Shown here piece by piece: positions 33,755 to 44,300 of a DNA stretch of 64,000 bases. The notes beneath the pieces are model-generated. The model did no database searches, was not told where the DNA came from, and saw only the letters and a program-made list of their open reading frames with translations. Where the stretch lies: contig CM046307.1 in assembly GCA_025267735.1 (NCBI GenBank), forward strand, positions 2,465,258 to 2,529,257. The letters are read 5' to 3'. The stretch is from Mactra quadrangularis. Lineage: Eukaryota; Mollusca; Bivalvia; Venerida; Mactridae. The position numbers and the translations under genes were made by a program. How positions within the stretch are numbered: the stretch's first letter is position 1; each line of letters starts with the position of its first letter.

Positions 33755-36700
33755 GTCCTGCAGTAAAATGCCATATTTAAGGTAAACCGTGCACTTGAGT
33801 CCCCACAGAGTTTTTTTGCAGTTTCTATATCTTTGAAAGGTGCTGAATAAGAATCCGAGTGATGACACCCTGTCATCCTTGAGCAATTTGCATAATATGC
33901 AAATTAAGCCCGCCATTAATGAAATTCCGTTTTTCGCTAATAACTCAATAACTAACTTAGATATAAATTTAAAATATTTATCTATACCCATGTTTTCAGG
34001 GTCTATCTATCACATGGTACTAATTTCAGCTTGATCAGATCATTTAAATATGCAAATTTATGCAAATTAGGTATTTTACGAAAAACAATATTCGGTTTTG
34101 CTATACAAATCAATGTCTGTAGTTTTTTACATTGATATTTTGAGTAAAATAGGTTTATGTTATGCTACTTTTGTATATATTAAATACAAATATATCAAAT
34201 AATTACATTAAATCAGTTAATGATGCTATAAAGACATGCATAATATTAAAATTATGTTAAAACTTGTAGGATTTTGCCTCAAACATTACATGATGTCATG
34301 TATATTTATGCCGATGCCTTGCATTTTGTGAAGGTCTGGATAATTTTGATTCAGATATTTGGACAGAGCTGACTAAGAAATTTAGTTAGGACATCCTGTC
34401 ACCCATGAGCAATTAGTATAATATGCAAATTTAGTCCGCCATTACCGAAATTCCGTTTTTCGCTAATAACACAATTACCAATCATGATAAAAATTTAACA
34501 TATGTGTCTGCATCCATGTTTGTTGGGTCTAGCTATCATATGATACGACCTTAAGCATTATCAGAGATGATTTGCAAATGCAGATGTATACAAATTAGGT
34601 CTTTAAGTATAGGAAAGTGTTTTTTTTCACTATATAAAATAAAGATCATGTACCAAATTTCGAGTTGTTATGAACAGATTATTTACAAATAATTAAAGAC
34701 AAAGCATTTAGTTAGTAAATTTAGAGTGACGATACACTTGAAAAAAAATCATAATATCTCAATAACCATATAATTTATGACAAACATAAACAGTATGTAT
34801 TTACCTATATATATGCTTCCATGTCATTAGTTAGTTTCGTTTTATGTCGGAGAACATATCGTACTAATATTATAATGATCAGATGATTTGAATATGTATA
34901 CTTATGCAAATTAGGTGCATAAAGTAAAGTGATATTCATTGTCTCTATCTAAGTTAAAGTCAGTTTATAGAACTAAGGTATTCTACATCAACTAATAATA
35001 ATGCATTGCTTATTATATATAAATTTAAGATAATTAAGATACGTGGTCCTTACGGTCATTAGATTGTAAAGAATATTGTTTTTGTGCCCGTAATTTCTCC
35101 AATGACTTATTGCCCCTACTAAGAATATGTTCTGTAATCATTTTTTTATATAATGAGGAAGATAAGTAAGGATGCATTCAAATGATTGTAAGAACATACT
35201 ATGCAAAAGTCAAATTAAAGTCGAAACTTTAGCCATACAAAGAAAAATTAAGTGTGTGTAGCCATGACCATGTACAGCACACTCCGAGTTTGGATATCCC
35301 AATTCAATTCTTGCAGATCATGACCTTCCGTGATAGTCCAAAATACCCGGTAAGTCTTATTATCATGGCGTTACAGAATTGAGATTCCTGCTCACCTTGC
35401 AATAACCAATTATGCTATAAACATTCATACAAAATCTAGTTATCAAACATGCATGCAAGGTCGCATTGTTATATTTATGATTCTGAAAAGTTGAAAAGCA
35501 ACAAATATTATTGAACATGCTAGCAATAGATTTATGTATACGACATTCCTTAATGCTGGCATTGTTATTATATATTTATATACATGCCTAGAACGTTCTA
35601 TCTAATCTTGAGTAAAACAAATAGTGGAAACGATGAGCAAATGAATAAAGTTGACACATCTAGTTTCATGAATTTCTTTCCACAGTAAACAACGTTGATA
35701 GGTCAAATCTGCACCAAAAACATGTAAGACTTTCCAGCTACTACTATTGCCATGAAGTACATGTATATCATTCAAATAGATGCTTAAATTATGTCAATGA
35801 CAGGATGTTTTTTATGATAAGGAAGCGCTATTGAATTCAGTAGCTTTAATTTTACAATCAATTTTACGATGTACTATTCAAATTAATTTATTGTTGTTCC
35901 TTTTTATGGTTCTGGCGTAAAGGCACACCACTTCAAAATGTTGTATTTAGCTAAAAGCACCCATGTGCGTAGGCCACACGGTAATAAGTAACAGATTATA
36001 AATATTCATTTTATATTAATACATTGATTAGGTGTGGTATATAAATGGTCTCATAATGTGGACATTCTGGACATTGAAATCCAACTGAACATGAATTGGG
36101 TCGCAATTGACAGATTACTTGATTCAATTATATTTCCTGGATATTTTCCTTTTTGAAGTACTTAAATTTGAACAAAATAAATTCCCTTGAATAAAAAACA
36201 GTTCATTTGAAAAACCTTATTTGCATACATTTGCATATGCAAATCATCTGATCATGCTGAATGTGGTATTATATGATAGCTAGACCCTATAAACATGGGT
36301 GCAGACACATATTTTAAAATCTTATCATGATTGGTTATCGCGTTATTAGCGAAAAACGGAATTTTGATTATGGCGGACCAAATTTGCATATTATGCTAAT
36401 TGTTCAATGATGACTAGATGTCATCACTAAATTTCTTAGTCAGCTCTGTTCAAAGGTATAGAAGCTGAATCAAAATTATCAAGGCATCAACAAAATGCTA
36501 GACAATGGCATAAATATTCATGACACCATGTATTGTTTGAGGCAAAATCCTACAATTTTTAACGTAATTTGAATATTTTGCATATCTTTAGAGCATCATT
36601 AACTGATTTAATGTAATTATTTGATATATTTGTATTTAATATATAAATTATACAAAATTAGCATAACATAAACATGTTTTACTCAAAATCTCAATGCAAA

Positions 36701-37060
36701 AACTACAGACGTTGATTTGTATAGCAAATCCGAATTTTGTTTGTCGTAAAATACCTAATTTGCATAAATTTGCATATTTAAATGATCTGATCAAGCTGAT
36801 ATTAGTACCATGTGATAGATAGACCCTGAAAACATGGGTATGGTTACATATTTTAATTTTGTATCTAAGTTGGTTATTGAGTTATTAGCGAAAAATGGAA
36901 TTTCTATAATGGCGGACTTAATTTGCATATTATGCAAATTGCTCAAGGATGACGTGGTGTCATCACTCGGATTCTTATTCAGCACCTTTCAAAGATATAG
37001 AAACAGCAAAAAAACTTTGTGGGGACTCAAATGCGCGGTTCACCTCATATACTGCAGGAC
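33755..37060. mobile_element. 3.3 kb TA-flanked foldback DNA element
   Basis: The outer ends are GTCCTGCAGTA and TACTGCAGGAC, each bordered by TA (33753-33754 and 37061-37062). The arms, about 33755-34600 and 36210-37060, pair over roughly 850 bp at high but imperfect identity. Within each arm a unit containing ATTCCGTTTTTCGCTAATAA recurs about 530 bp further in. A third, more decayed unit lies at about 34760-34920. The central 1.6 kb has no transposase-like ORF. The mirrored 64-codon ORFs at 33840 and 36985 are by-products of arm similarity. TA flanks suggest a TA-targeting family such as Tc1/mariner; the superfamily is not proven. Confidence 0.8.
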
Positions 37061-37100
37061 TATACGCAATACAAAACAATATTATCGCATCCTTTGTTTG

Positions 37101-37364
37101 TATAGTGCGTAAATTTTGACCCCGATCTGACCTTTCACATTTGCATCTAATTATTATCTACACATATCCCGACGAAAATCAGTACCACGCCCATTCTACA
37201 CTTCGGCAGCGGTCGTAAAATTATATAAGTATATTTATGTGTTAAAATTCAACACATAATCCTCACGACCACGGTGTAATCGAGCATTAATACTGCATTT
37301 GTATTCAATGTTATGAATATTCTTGCACAAAGGTCAGGTCGGGGTCAAACTGTACGCACAATAC
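37101..37364. mobile_element. 264-bp MITE next to the large foldback element
   Basis: The left end TATAGTGCGTAAATTTTGAC continues CCCGATCTGACCTTT. The right end is its near complement, AAAGGTCAGGTCGGGGTCAA then ACTGTACGCACAATA, giving arms of about 35 bp. It starts only 39 bases from the foldback element. No ORF is seen. Confidence 0.6.
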
Positions 37365-37433
37365 ATACATGACAAATATTGTAATGTGTTTTACCTTAGT
37401 CGGTAATGGAGTTCTAAGAGAAGAATATTTGAA

Positions 37434-37833
37434 ACTCAATCTCCGTAAACAGATATCCTGTAGAGCGTTGTCGTACAGGATCTCTACTGTCTCCGTGGAA
37501 GGTCACGTCAAGATGAACTTTGTTTCGACCAATCAATGCGTAGCTTTCATCTAGACGAAAACACTTTTAATCACATTTTGATTTCGTAACTTCTATTTTT
37601 AGACCAAGTTTTGCATGCTAATTTTACAGCGGTATTATTCGCAGTCTGCGATTGGGCAGCTCATTTCAAATTGCGTGACGTAGACGATGTAAACAAGTTA
37701 CGTATCATGACAATTTCGTCATGAATATTATGATGAGAAAAGGTCGCCTGAACGTGACCTTCGTTTGAAAAAGGCCAGATCTAAATTAGCGAGTATGCGA
37801 GCGGAAAATTTTAGATCGGGTTTTAATCAGATT
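37434..37833 (-). mobile_element. 400-bp dispersed repeat, copy 3
   Basis: Reverse-complement copy of the repeat at 29001-29398, with landmarks in reverse order (CAATCTCCGTAAACAG to GGGTTTTAATCAGATTG). Both outer ends are visible here, with short CAATCT-type inverted termini. Confidence 0.7.
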
Positions 37834-38484
37834 GGTTTGAAACTGAGACAAGAATATACAAGTTTTACGTCTGAACTGATTTTCTGTCAATTTGAAAAGT
37901 TAAAGTTGTCTTTCTAAGGCTTTTAAAGTCTGGTTCCAGAACTTGGAAATCTCACTACGCTTACACTTAACTCTGACTATTTTGTTATGTAAATTCGGTT
38001 CTTATCTTGCAGAAAATCATACCCCGATATTTTGTTCTTGGTATGCACTTGTAAAAAAACTCATCCCCTGTAGACAACTACATGTTCCTTCACAAAATAT
38101 GGTCGTTACTATATTTCAAAAGTCAAGGGGTATGGTAGAAAATCATTTGCTTATATAGATTGTACTTTGTGGAATAATCTTACAAAATATATTGGAGATA
38201 TTATGTAACATATTAATTTCATGTTTACTACAAAAGAATATTTATATTAAATCTCATTTCAGTTTTAGTTTTTTCCTTCACAAATATCTCTTATTTAGTT
38301 TTTATGTTACCAGTTTGTCAATTATTTAACTTTTGTTCATTGTATTTATTTCTAGTTTCTCACATTGCAGAGTGTCTTTCTATGTTTCTCAATACCATAT
38401 CTTACGGACAAAAATAGAAAAAAAAATGTTTTTCACTTTTTTGCAACGTCCTTGGTGTATCATGTTTTTGACTTTGTTTTAAAT
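37834..38484. other. AT-rich non-coding DNA
   Basis: No gene is seen. The stretch ends at a SINE head. Confidence 0.5.
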
Positions 38485-38712
38485 AGGAGCAGTGGTCCAG
38501 TGGGAGACGCGCGCTTAGTGATCGAGCAGTCCGAGGTTCGATCCCCACTGGGGGCATTGCTAATTGCATTGTGCAAGAAATTAACCAACAATTGTTCCAC
38601 TTTACCCAGATGTAAATGGATACTGTAAAGGAACGATGCCTGAAGTTGAATTTTTAATAATCTGAAGTTATCGTTCAAGATTGTTAAGTCGGCTGAACAT
38701 GTACATGTCATG
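38485..38712 (+). mobile_element. tRNA-derived SINE, family B, copy 1
   Basis: The head AGGAGCAGTGGTCCAGTGGG (A-box region) and GAGGTTCGATCCCCACTGGG (B box) are tRNA-like. The body has TTGTTCCACTTTACCCAG and ends near GTTAAGTCGGCTGAACATGT. Copies 2 (39217-39449) and 3 (61343-61582, minus) share these blocks. Confidence 0.8.
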
Positions 38713-39216
38713 TCATGTCCCGTTCCGGTTTGTTTCGTTTCGTTCTGTCCTGCGTTCTTCATAAGCTCTCCCTCTAAATGAATTGATAACTTACATTCAA
38801 AGACTTGGATAACGATATATTTTCCCTGCTTACAATCCATTGACCACAAGGTGTTAATAGCGTGCCATGGCTTGTCGTGAAAAAGCGTAATATAAACCAT
38901 GACGTCTTGAAGTAAATATAACTGAATGGTGTCAATGGTGTGAAGCAATATGTTAAAGCGACAAAATGACGTTGCATCATTGCGCTATCCAGGAACACTG
39001 GCGATGACAGATCTGATGTTAAATTATATGATATCAAGAAAATACATGGATATCTTTGCGTCATATTGCTGTCACATCAGCGAGTGTTAAATGCCGTTTA
39101 TTACGTATATAATGAGTTTTGTTTTCGTAAGCTAGTGTTATTTTTAAATGACGAAAACACTATTACATTTCATTGTTATTGTCATTTTTCATTGCCATTG
39201 TGATGTGATTTTCTCA
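38713..39216. other. Non-coding DNA between two SINE copies
   Basis: About 500 bp with no supported gene; the long minus-strand ORFs here overlap each other and have no domain. Confidence 0.5.
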
Positions 39217-39449
39217 AGGAGCAGTGGTCCAGTGGTAGGACGCGCGCTTAGGGATGGAGAGGTTCCGGGTTTGATTCCCACTAGGGACACTGCTTATTTA
39301 CTTGAGCTAGAAATTAACCTACACTTGTTCTACTCCACTAAGGTGGAAATGGGTGCTATGAGGGATTGCGTGCCTGAGGATGATTTAAGTGATCAGCAGT
39401 TATCGGTTGTAAAGTCGGCTAAACATGTATATGGAAGCAGACTTTAAAC
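39217..39449 (+). mobile_element. tRNA-derived SINE, family B, copy 2
   Basis: It has the head AGGAGCAGTGGTCCAGTGGT, B-box-like GGGTTTGATTCCCACT, body TTGTTCTACTCCACTAAGG, and end GTAAAGTCGGCTAAACATGT followed by GCAGACTTTAAAC. It lies about 500 bases after copy 1 in the same orientation. Confidence 0.8.
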
Positions 39450-39599
39450 CATACTTTTAATTGTGATATGACTATATATATACTCAAAAGGCTTTAAAAC
39501 GATGTTGTACTTGGATTCAAATGTTAAATCTACATTTTAATGTAGGCTTCTTTTATACTCTAAACAAAATCTCAGACGTAGTTCAATGGCAAGATTCTA

Positions 39600-39745
39600 G
39601 GAGCTTTTAGTGTGGTAACTATAGACCTAAATTAAGGGTGATTTTTAGGGGTATGTTGATGGTTGCTATGGGTCTATGGGGTGTTACTTTGAAGCCGAAT
39701 TTGTCCTATGTATAACCAATCTTGTGTGTTGTTACAGTTCGATAC
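39600..39745 (+). repeat. Diverged dispersed repeat, copy 1
   Basis: GTTGCTATGGGTCTATGGGG...TACTTTGAAGCCGAATTTGT...CTTGTGTGTTGTTA matches, in reverse complement and with many differences, the stretch 43790-43915. Boundaries are approximate. Confidence 0.45.
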
Positions 39746-41324
39746 TAAAATTTTCAACAAAAGTGCCGTTTTAGCGTCAAGGTTGCAATATTATGCGTCA
39801 GTCGTTTTTGTGCGAAGTTTAGCATTGGATGCGTCATTAAGCGTCTGTATGGCCTCGTTAAGCGTCAATTACGACTATTAGCGGCGCTACTTATCTAATT
39901 TTGTTGGAATCAAGTCCTTTAGAGCTGAAAATGTTAGTGGAACGCTATAAATAACCAAACACAAGACTGGTGATCGAAATAATAAAAAAAATATGTAAAC
40001 AAACACATACTAGGGACAAATTATTATATATAGTTCGCATAAAATAACATTACATGTTTGGGTTAACATTAAAAAAACCATTCCAGAGGTCAGGCAGTAT
40101 TGAAAATACAAGTATTTTTACATAATAAGTGTGGCAGATACCACCATCCCCTTAGTCAATCTTGCTTGTAGTGATAGAGTGCATTGTCATTACACCATCA
40201 GGACACTTATAAAATATATTAAAATTACAATTTATTGTCATCCTGAGCATCCCTTGTCGCAGATTGGTTCATTGTTCTGTTTACATAACAAGGATTTTTT
40301 TGTACGCACTATACTTCAACATTGTCATGATCGAAAAGTTTTCTCTTCTCCCTGATCTGATTTCGAAACTTTTTTACAAAAGATACTATAATCTATAAAG
40401 ACAGGAAAAATGAAATGCTAGAAAAATGTCTCTTTTAATTCAATAGTTCCAAGTTTATGCACAAATTCCGTAGTGAGTGTAACTCATCCTAGACTACATT
40501 TATCTCAATTTAACGGTAATTGCTAACCGTTGTGCTTTTGTGCGTCAGGAAATTACAGTCGTTCAATTTAATTTAACTTGATCCTAGAGTTTAGGAAAGT
40601 GTATTTAAATTGGTCGATAAATCAATTACAAAGTTTGTACTTCTCAACTCACTAACATTAATTTACCAAATTATGCAAATCCTTCAGAAGCAAACACAAC
40701 GGTCGATTACCTGTTTGAAGTCAATTTTAACAGTTTTACTACAGTCTGCAACGACGGTGTGTAAAGACATGTGGCGAGTTTCTTATGGATACCGCTAGCT
40801 AGCGCATCGCCCTCTTGTACCCTCGACTTGATATCACATACTTATTACATTTGGTAAGAATGGTACCAGGACACAAAGCGCTAGGTAGTGCTATTCTTAT
40901 GAAACTGACAAATTCACATTTGAGATCGCTTAACTAATTTATTTGCGAAGAATCAAAGCAATATGAGCCTTAAAAATGACATACCGTAAAACCTCGATTA
41001 AACGCTCCTCCCATAATAAGCGTCCCAACATTTTGTTTGAAAAGGGAAAAATGACTGATACCGAATCACAATCTATTGCACCACTTTCCATGCTAAATTC
41101 GTCAGTTATCTTGACGTTTCAATCACATTTGTGCTTTCCAATTTCCTCGGCAGTGAACCCTTCAAAGTTTGACCCTTCCTTGTCACTTCCATGCCCAAAT
41201 AGGTGGTCATCAGACCCATCCAGTGCTGACGAAATAACGGTCATAACATCTCTCGCGCACGTGTTCCCGATAAACATTTTAATTTGTAGTAGCAAAATGT
41301 TTGCCACGCGACTCGACAACTTCA
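39746..41324. other. Non-coding DNA with a possible pogo/Tigger-like end
   Basis: No gene is supported. At about 40977-41030, ATACCGTAAAACCTCGATTA followed by AACGCTCC resembles a pogo/Tigger-type terminal repeat, but I found no partner end. Confidence 0.35.
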
Positions 41325-41445
41325 ATTATTTTATAATAATAATAATAAGAAGAAATACTTTATTTATAGAGGCAACACAAATAGGCAAAGCTCAATTTTC
41401 ACTGTGAGCTACTAAACAACAGTATTTACATAATACATACAACAA
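41325..41445 (-). repeat. Possible 3' end of an old LINE
   Basis: Read on the minus strand, AATAAAGTATTTCTTCTTATT followed by repeated TAT/TTA units looks like a retroposon 3' tail. There is no coding remnant, so the call is weak. Confidence 0.3.
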
Positions 41446-42067
41446 CACGGTGGCGAACCCAATACACTCTAAGTTGTATCCCATGCAATTTGTATAATGT
41501 TTAAAAATCAAAGAAAGGTCACATGATACATCCCTGTACGTAGTCATAAAATGCAATGCACTATTTAGGTCATTTTTAAGAAACTGTGGTGAGTAAATTG
41601 GACAACTCTACGTAGGAAATGAACGTTATCCGGAAAATCACGGGCAATGAACGTTATCATATTCCACATTCTCTCATAATTTACAAACTAGCTCTTTTCA
41701 AAGATCGTTATCGTATATAGAGGGTTAATTGGAAGTGTATATGAAATAATTATACCATGTGCATAACTGTCGGCACAAATTAAGGCATTTAAACGCATAA
41801 ACCGTTGTAATACAATGAACGCTACCCTGACAATTTCAATCGCATCGAAATTTGTGTACCAAATTACTCCAAGACGACTAAATATTTCAGGAAAACAATT
41901 ACTGCAGCAATCATAACTCGTAAACAGGGGGTTTATGCGCGTATTCTTGGAAAAAAAACACTACGTGATTAGTAAGAAAAAAGCAAAAAACCTACCTTAT
42001 GCGAGTGACCTATATTCCAAATATGGTAAAAAATACCCGGATGAAGTCACGTGCGTTCGCCACCGTG
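41446..42067. mobile_element. 622-bp non-autonomous DNA element with CACGGTGG termini (Transib-like)
   Basis: The ends are perfect 13-bp inverted repeats, CACGGTGGCGAAC (41446-41458) and GTTCGCCACCGTG (42055-42067). Both flanks carry AACAA immediately outside (41441-41445 and 42068-42072), a 5-bp target duplication. Transib transposons, relatives of the RAG recombinase, are known for CAC-initial heptamer-like ends and 5-bp duplications. The ends here, starting CACGGTG, fit that pattern. There is no transposase ORF. The structure is directly visible; the superfamily is inference, since hAT-type ends can look similar but normally give 8-bp duplications. Confidence 0.65.
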
Positions 42068-42072
42068 AACAA

Positions 42073-42391
42073 GCAAGGTAAAATATTTGACAAGCTATTA
42101 AAAAAATTTACAACAAATATAAACTGAAAGAAGTTATAATAATTTAAGATTTGTGAGGAGATAATTAAACTCTTGAAATTTACTGGCGAAGTACTATTGA
42201 GAATAGTGTTGGGTATCTCCAGTCAAGATGCTATATTTTATTAGTATATCTTGTTTGATGCTGCATCGCTATGCACTAAATTGGTGTTTTTTATTTATGG
42301 TATTTTTAGTACATGTTTCTACGCATAAAACTTTATAATATAGTATTATATACTAACATGATAAAAATAGTTAATAAAAAGTAAATATTAT
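42073..42391. other. AT-rich non-coding DNA
   Basis: No gene or repeat is recognised. Confidence 0.4.
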
Positions 42392-42477
42392 GGCATTGAC
42401 TGGGTTTGAACCTCCAATGTTCGGTTTTGAACTGTTTAATGTATATCTTTTCCATCGTTCTAACCAACTGCGCTACC
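42392..42477 (-). repeat. tRNA-like sequence (pseudogene or SINE head)
   Basis: The minus strand starts GGTAGCGCAGTTGGTTAGAA (A box) and has GGAGGTTCAAACCCAGTCAA (B box) near its end. The spacing between boxes is longer than usual and the clover-leaf stems do not pair well. No SINE body was matched. Confidence 0.45.
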
Positions 42478-43209
42478 TTTTCCATCTTTTCCAAAATTAC
42501 CTACTGATATTGATTCTAATCCAATCATAACTAGTCAATCCTTATTATCAATGAGCTAACGACAGTGCTTGGATTGTTTTAAATCAAAACTATAACTAAA
42601 GCGTGGTGGAAGTTGACAACAATAACTTAGAAAGCCTTATATACAATGTAAGAACATATCAATAAGCGTTAGAAGTAAAAGTTACCTAGTGAATTTCATG
42701 TGTTTGATATAAGTCTTATTTGCTGTAAAAAGGTGCTCATAATACCACAGTGTTGGTCAATATAATTTATATCATTGTAGCCATGTTCTTGGCTAGTTAT
42801 ATTTAACAAATATTCATCTGCTATTACTAGCATAGGCTAACATTAAAGCCTGACCGTGCCCCCAGGCCAACACTTCATGCGTCTAATTCACTTACGCTCG
42901 GTATTTAAACTCCCTTTATCATATTCAACATAATTTCATATTTAGGTCGCGACATTATTGAACCTACAAGTAATCATTGATGTCGTAAAATAATGATTAT
43001 TTATTTCTATATTCCATTCCATAATGCACAAGAGTGTCATTGTGCAAAAGCTATGTATGAATAATTTAACATGAAACTTGTGATCTCTACGATCTTCATA
43101 TAGCTTGAAGTTATATAAATCGTGCTTTGTAATTAAATTAATGTTACAGTTTTCTGTTTGATTTATTTGATGTTCAGTTTATGTTAAAATACAAACTTAA
43201 CTTGTTATA
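42478..43209. other. AT-rich non-coding DNA
   Basis: About 730 bp with no gene or repeat recognised; it ends where the ACAAC-type satellite starts. Confidence 0.4.
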
Positions 43210-43455
43210 TCACATATCACAACAGAACATTACACAACACAACACGGGGCAATACGACAAAACAAAACATAACCCAACACAACAAAATAAAACTAAATTC
43301 AACACAATGCAACACAACATAACACTACGCAATGCAACGCAACACAAACAACAAATCACAACACAACGATACACAAATAAACACAACGCAACACAACACA
43401 ACGCAACACAACGCAACACAACACAACACAACACAACACAACACAACACAACATA
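43210..43455 (+). repeat. Pentanucleotide satellite (ACACA / ACGCA type)
   Basis: About 245 bp of 5-bp units (ACACA, ACGCA and variants), purest at 43380-43452. It produces spurious ORFs on both strands. Confidence 0.9.
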
Positions 43456-44049
43456 AAACAATGCAATACAAGCACTTATTTTGAATCGATGCAGCCCTAA
43501 TTACAACTGTTCCCAACACCGTTTTGTAATGACGGGCTTCTTTTAAAACGCCCCGATACATGTCTTGTACAGAAGGTCCAGAGGGAATGTTAAAGTACGT
43601 GTAATATTTTACTCTATATGGACACAATGCTATTACGATAACCTCAAGCGACACACAACAAATGTTATACAATCCGTTCGGAGAATTCAGACAATTGGTT
43701 GATGATCATTACAGTCTGATGACACTGTCTATCAGAGAAAACTTGTTAGTTTATAAATACTATCCGGAAATCAAAATACTGTTTTCCACATAACAACACA
43801 CAAAAATATTACATGATGTACATAGGACTATGACTTCAAAGCAATCACTCTTAGACCTATAGCATCCACCCATATATCCCTAGCAACAATCCACATATCC
43901 TAGCAACTACATGGAGCTCCAAAGCAACAACTTTATAAAGGCACGGAAAAGGACTCATTGGGCATCGGAAAAGACTTCATTAAGTTTTGTTAATTTGTAT
44001 CGTGCTTACTATACATGTAGTAGATTAATAGGCAGCGTTTTCAGTAATA
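43456..44049. other. Non-coding DNA holding diverged repeat copy 2
   Basis: No gene is supported. The stretch 43790-43915 is the inverted, diverged partner of 39600-39745 (AACAACACACAAAAATATTA...GACTTCAAAGCAATCACT...CTATAGCATCCACCC). Confidence 0.4.
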
Positions 44050-44300
44050 CTGACTGACAGAGCATGTCCATGTAATAGATGGGGTTATGGGTTCAATTCC
44101 CACCCGGGGCGGTTATACTCTTCCATGGAACTTTGATAGTATTGTCAATTTTCAGTCATTAGTAAGGTATATGAAGAAGTCGCCGGTCTTGTGGAAGGGT
44201 AGATGAGTATGAGTTATAGACAAGGGTCCATGTAAACTAGGATATGTGTGCTGGCCGCTGCAAAATAACCTGAATTGTGTTGACACGGCATTAATCCCAG
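44050..44300 (+). mobile_element. tRNA-derived SINE, family C, copy 2
   Basis: A B-box-like GGGTTCAATTCCCACCCGGG sits near 44090. The body has GGTCTTGTGGAAGGGTAGAT, TTATAGACAAGGGTCCATGT and the end TTGACACGGCATTAATCCCA. The head is degenerate. Confidence 0.65.

Noticed and set aside
33840..36985. Matching 64-codon ORFs at 33840-34034 and 36791-36985
   Set aside because: Their similarity follows from the foldback arms. The differences between them are not biased to synonymous sites as far as I can see.
38460..38948. 162-codon minus-strand ORF
   Set aside because: It runs through SINE family B copy 1 and flanking DNA, with no domain or codon signal.
43181..43672. ORFs of 83-115 codons rich in Cys/Val/Leu or Gln/Asn/Thr
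   Set aside because: They are translations of the pentanucleotide satellite.
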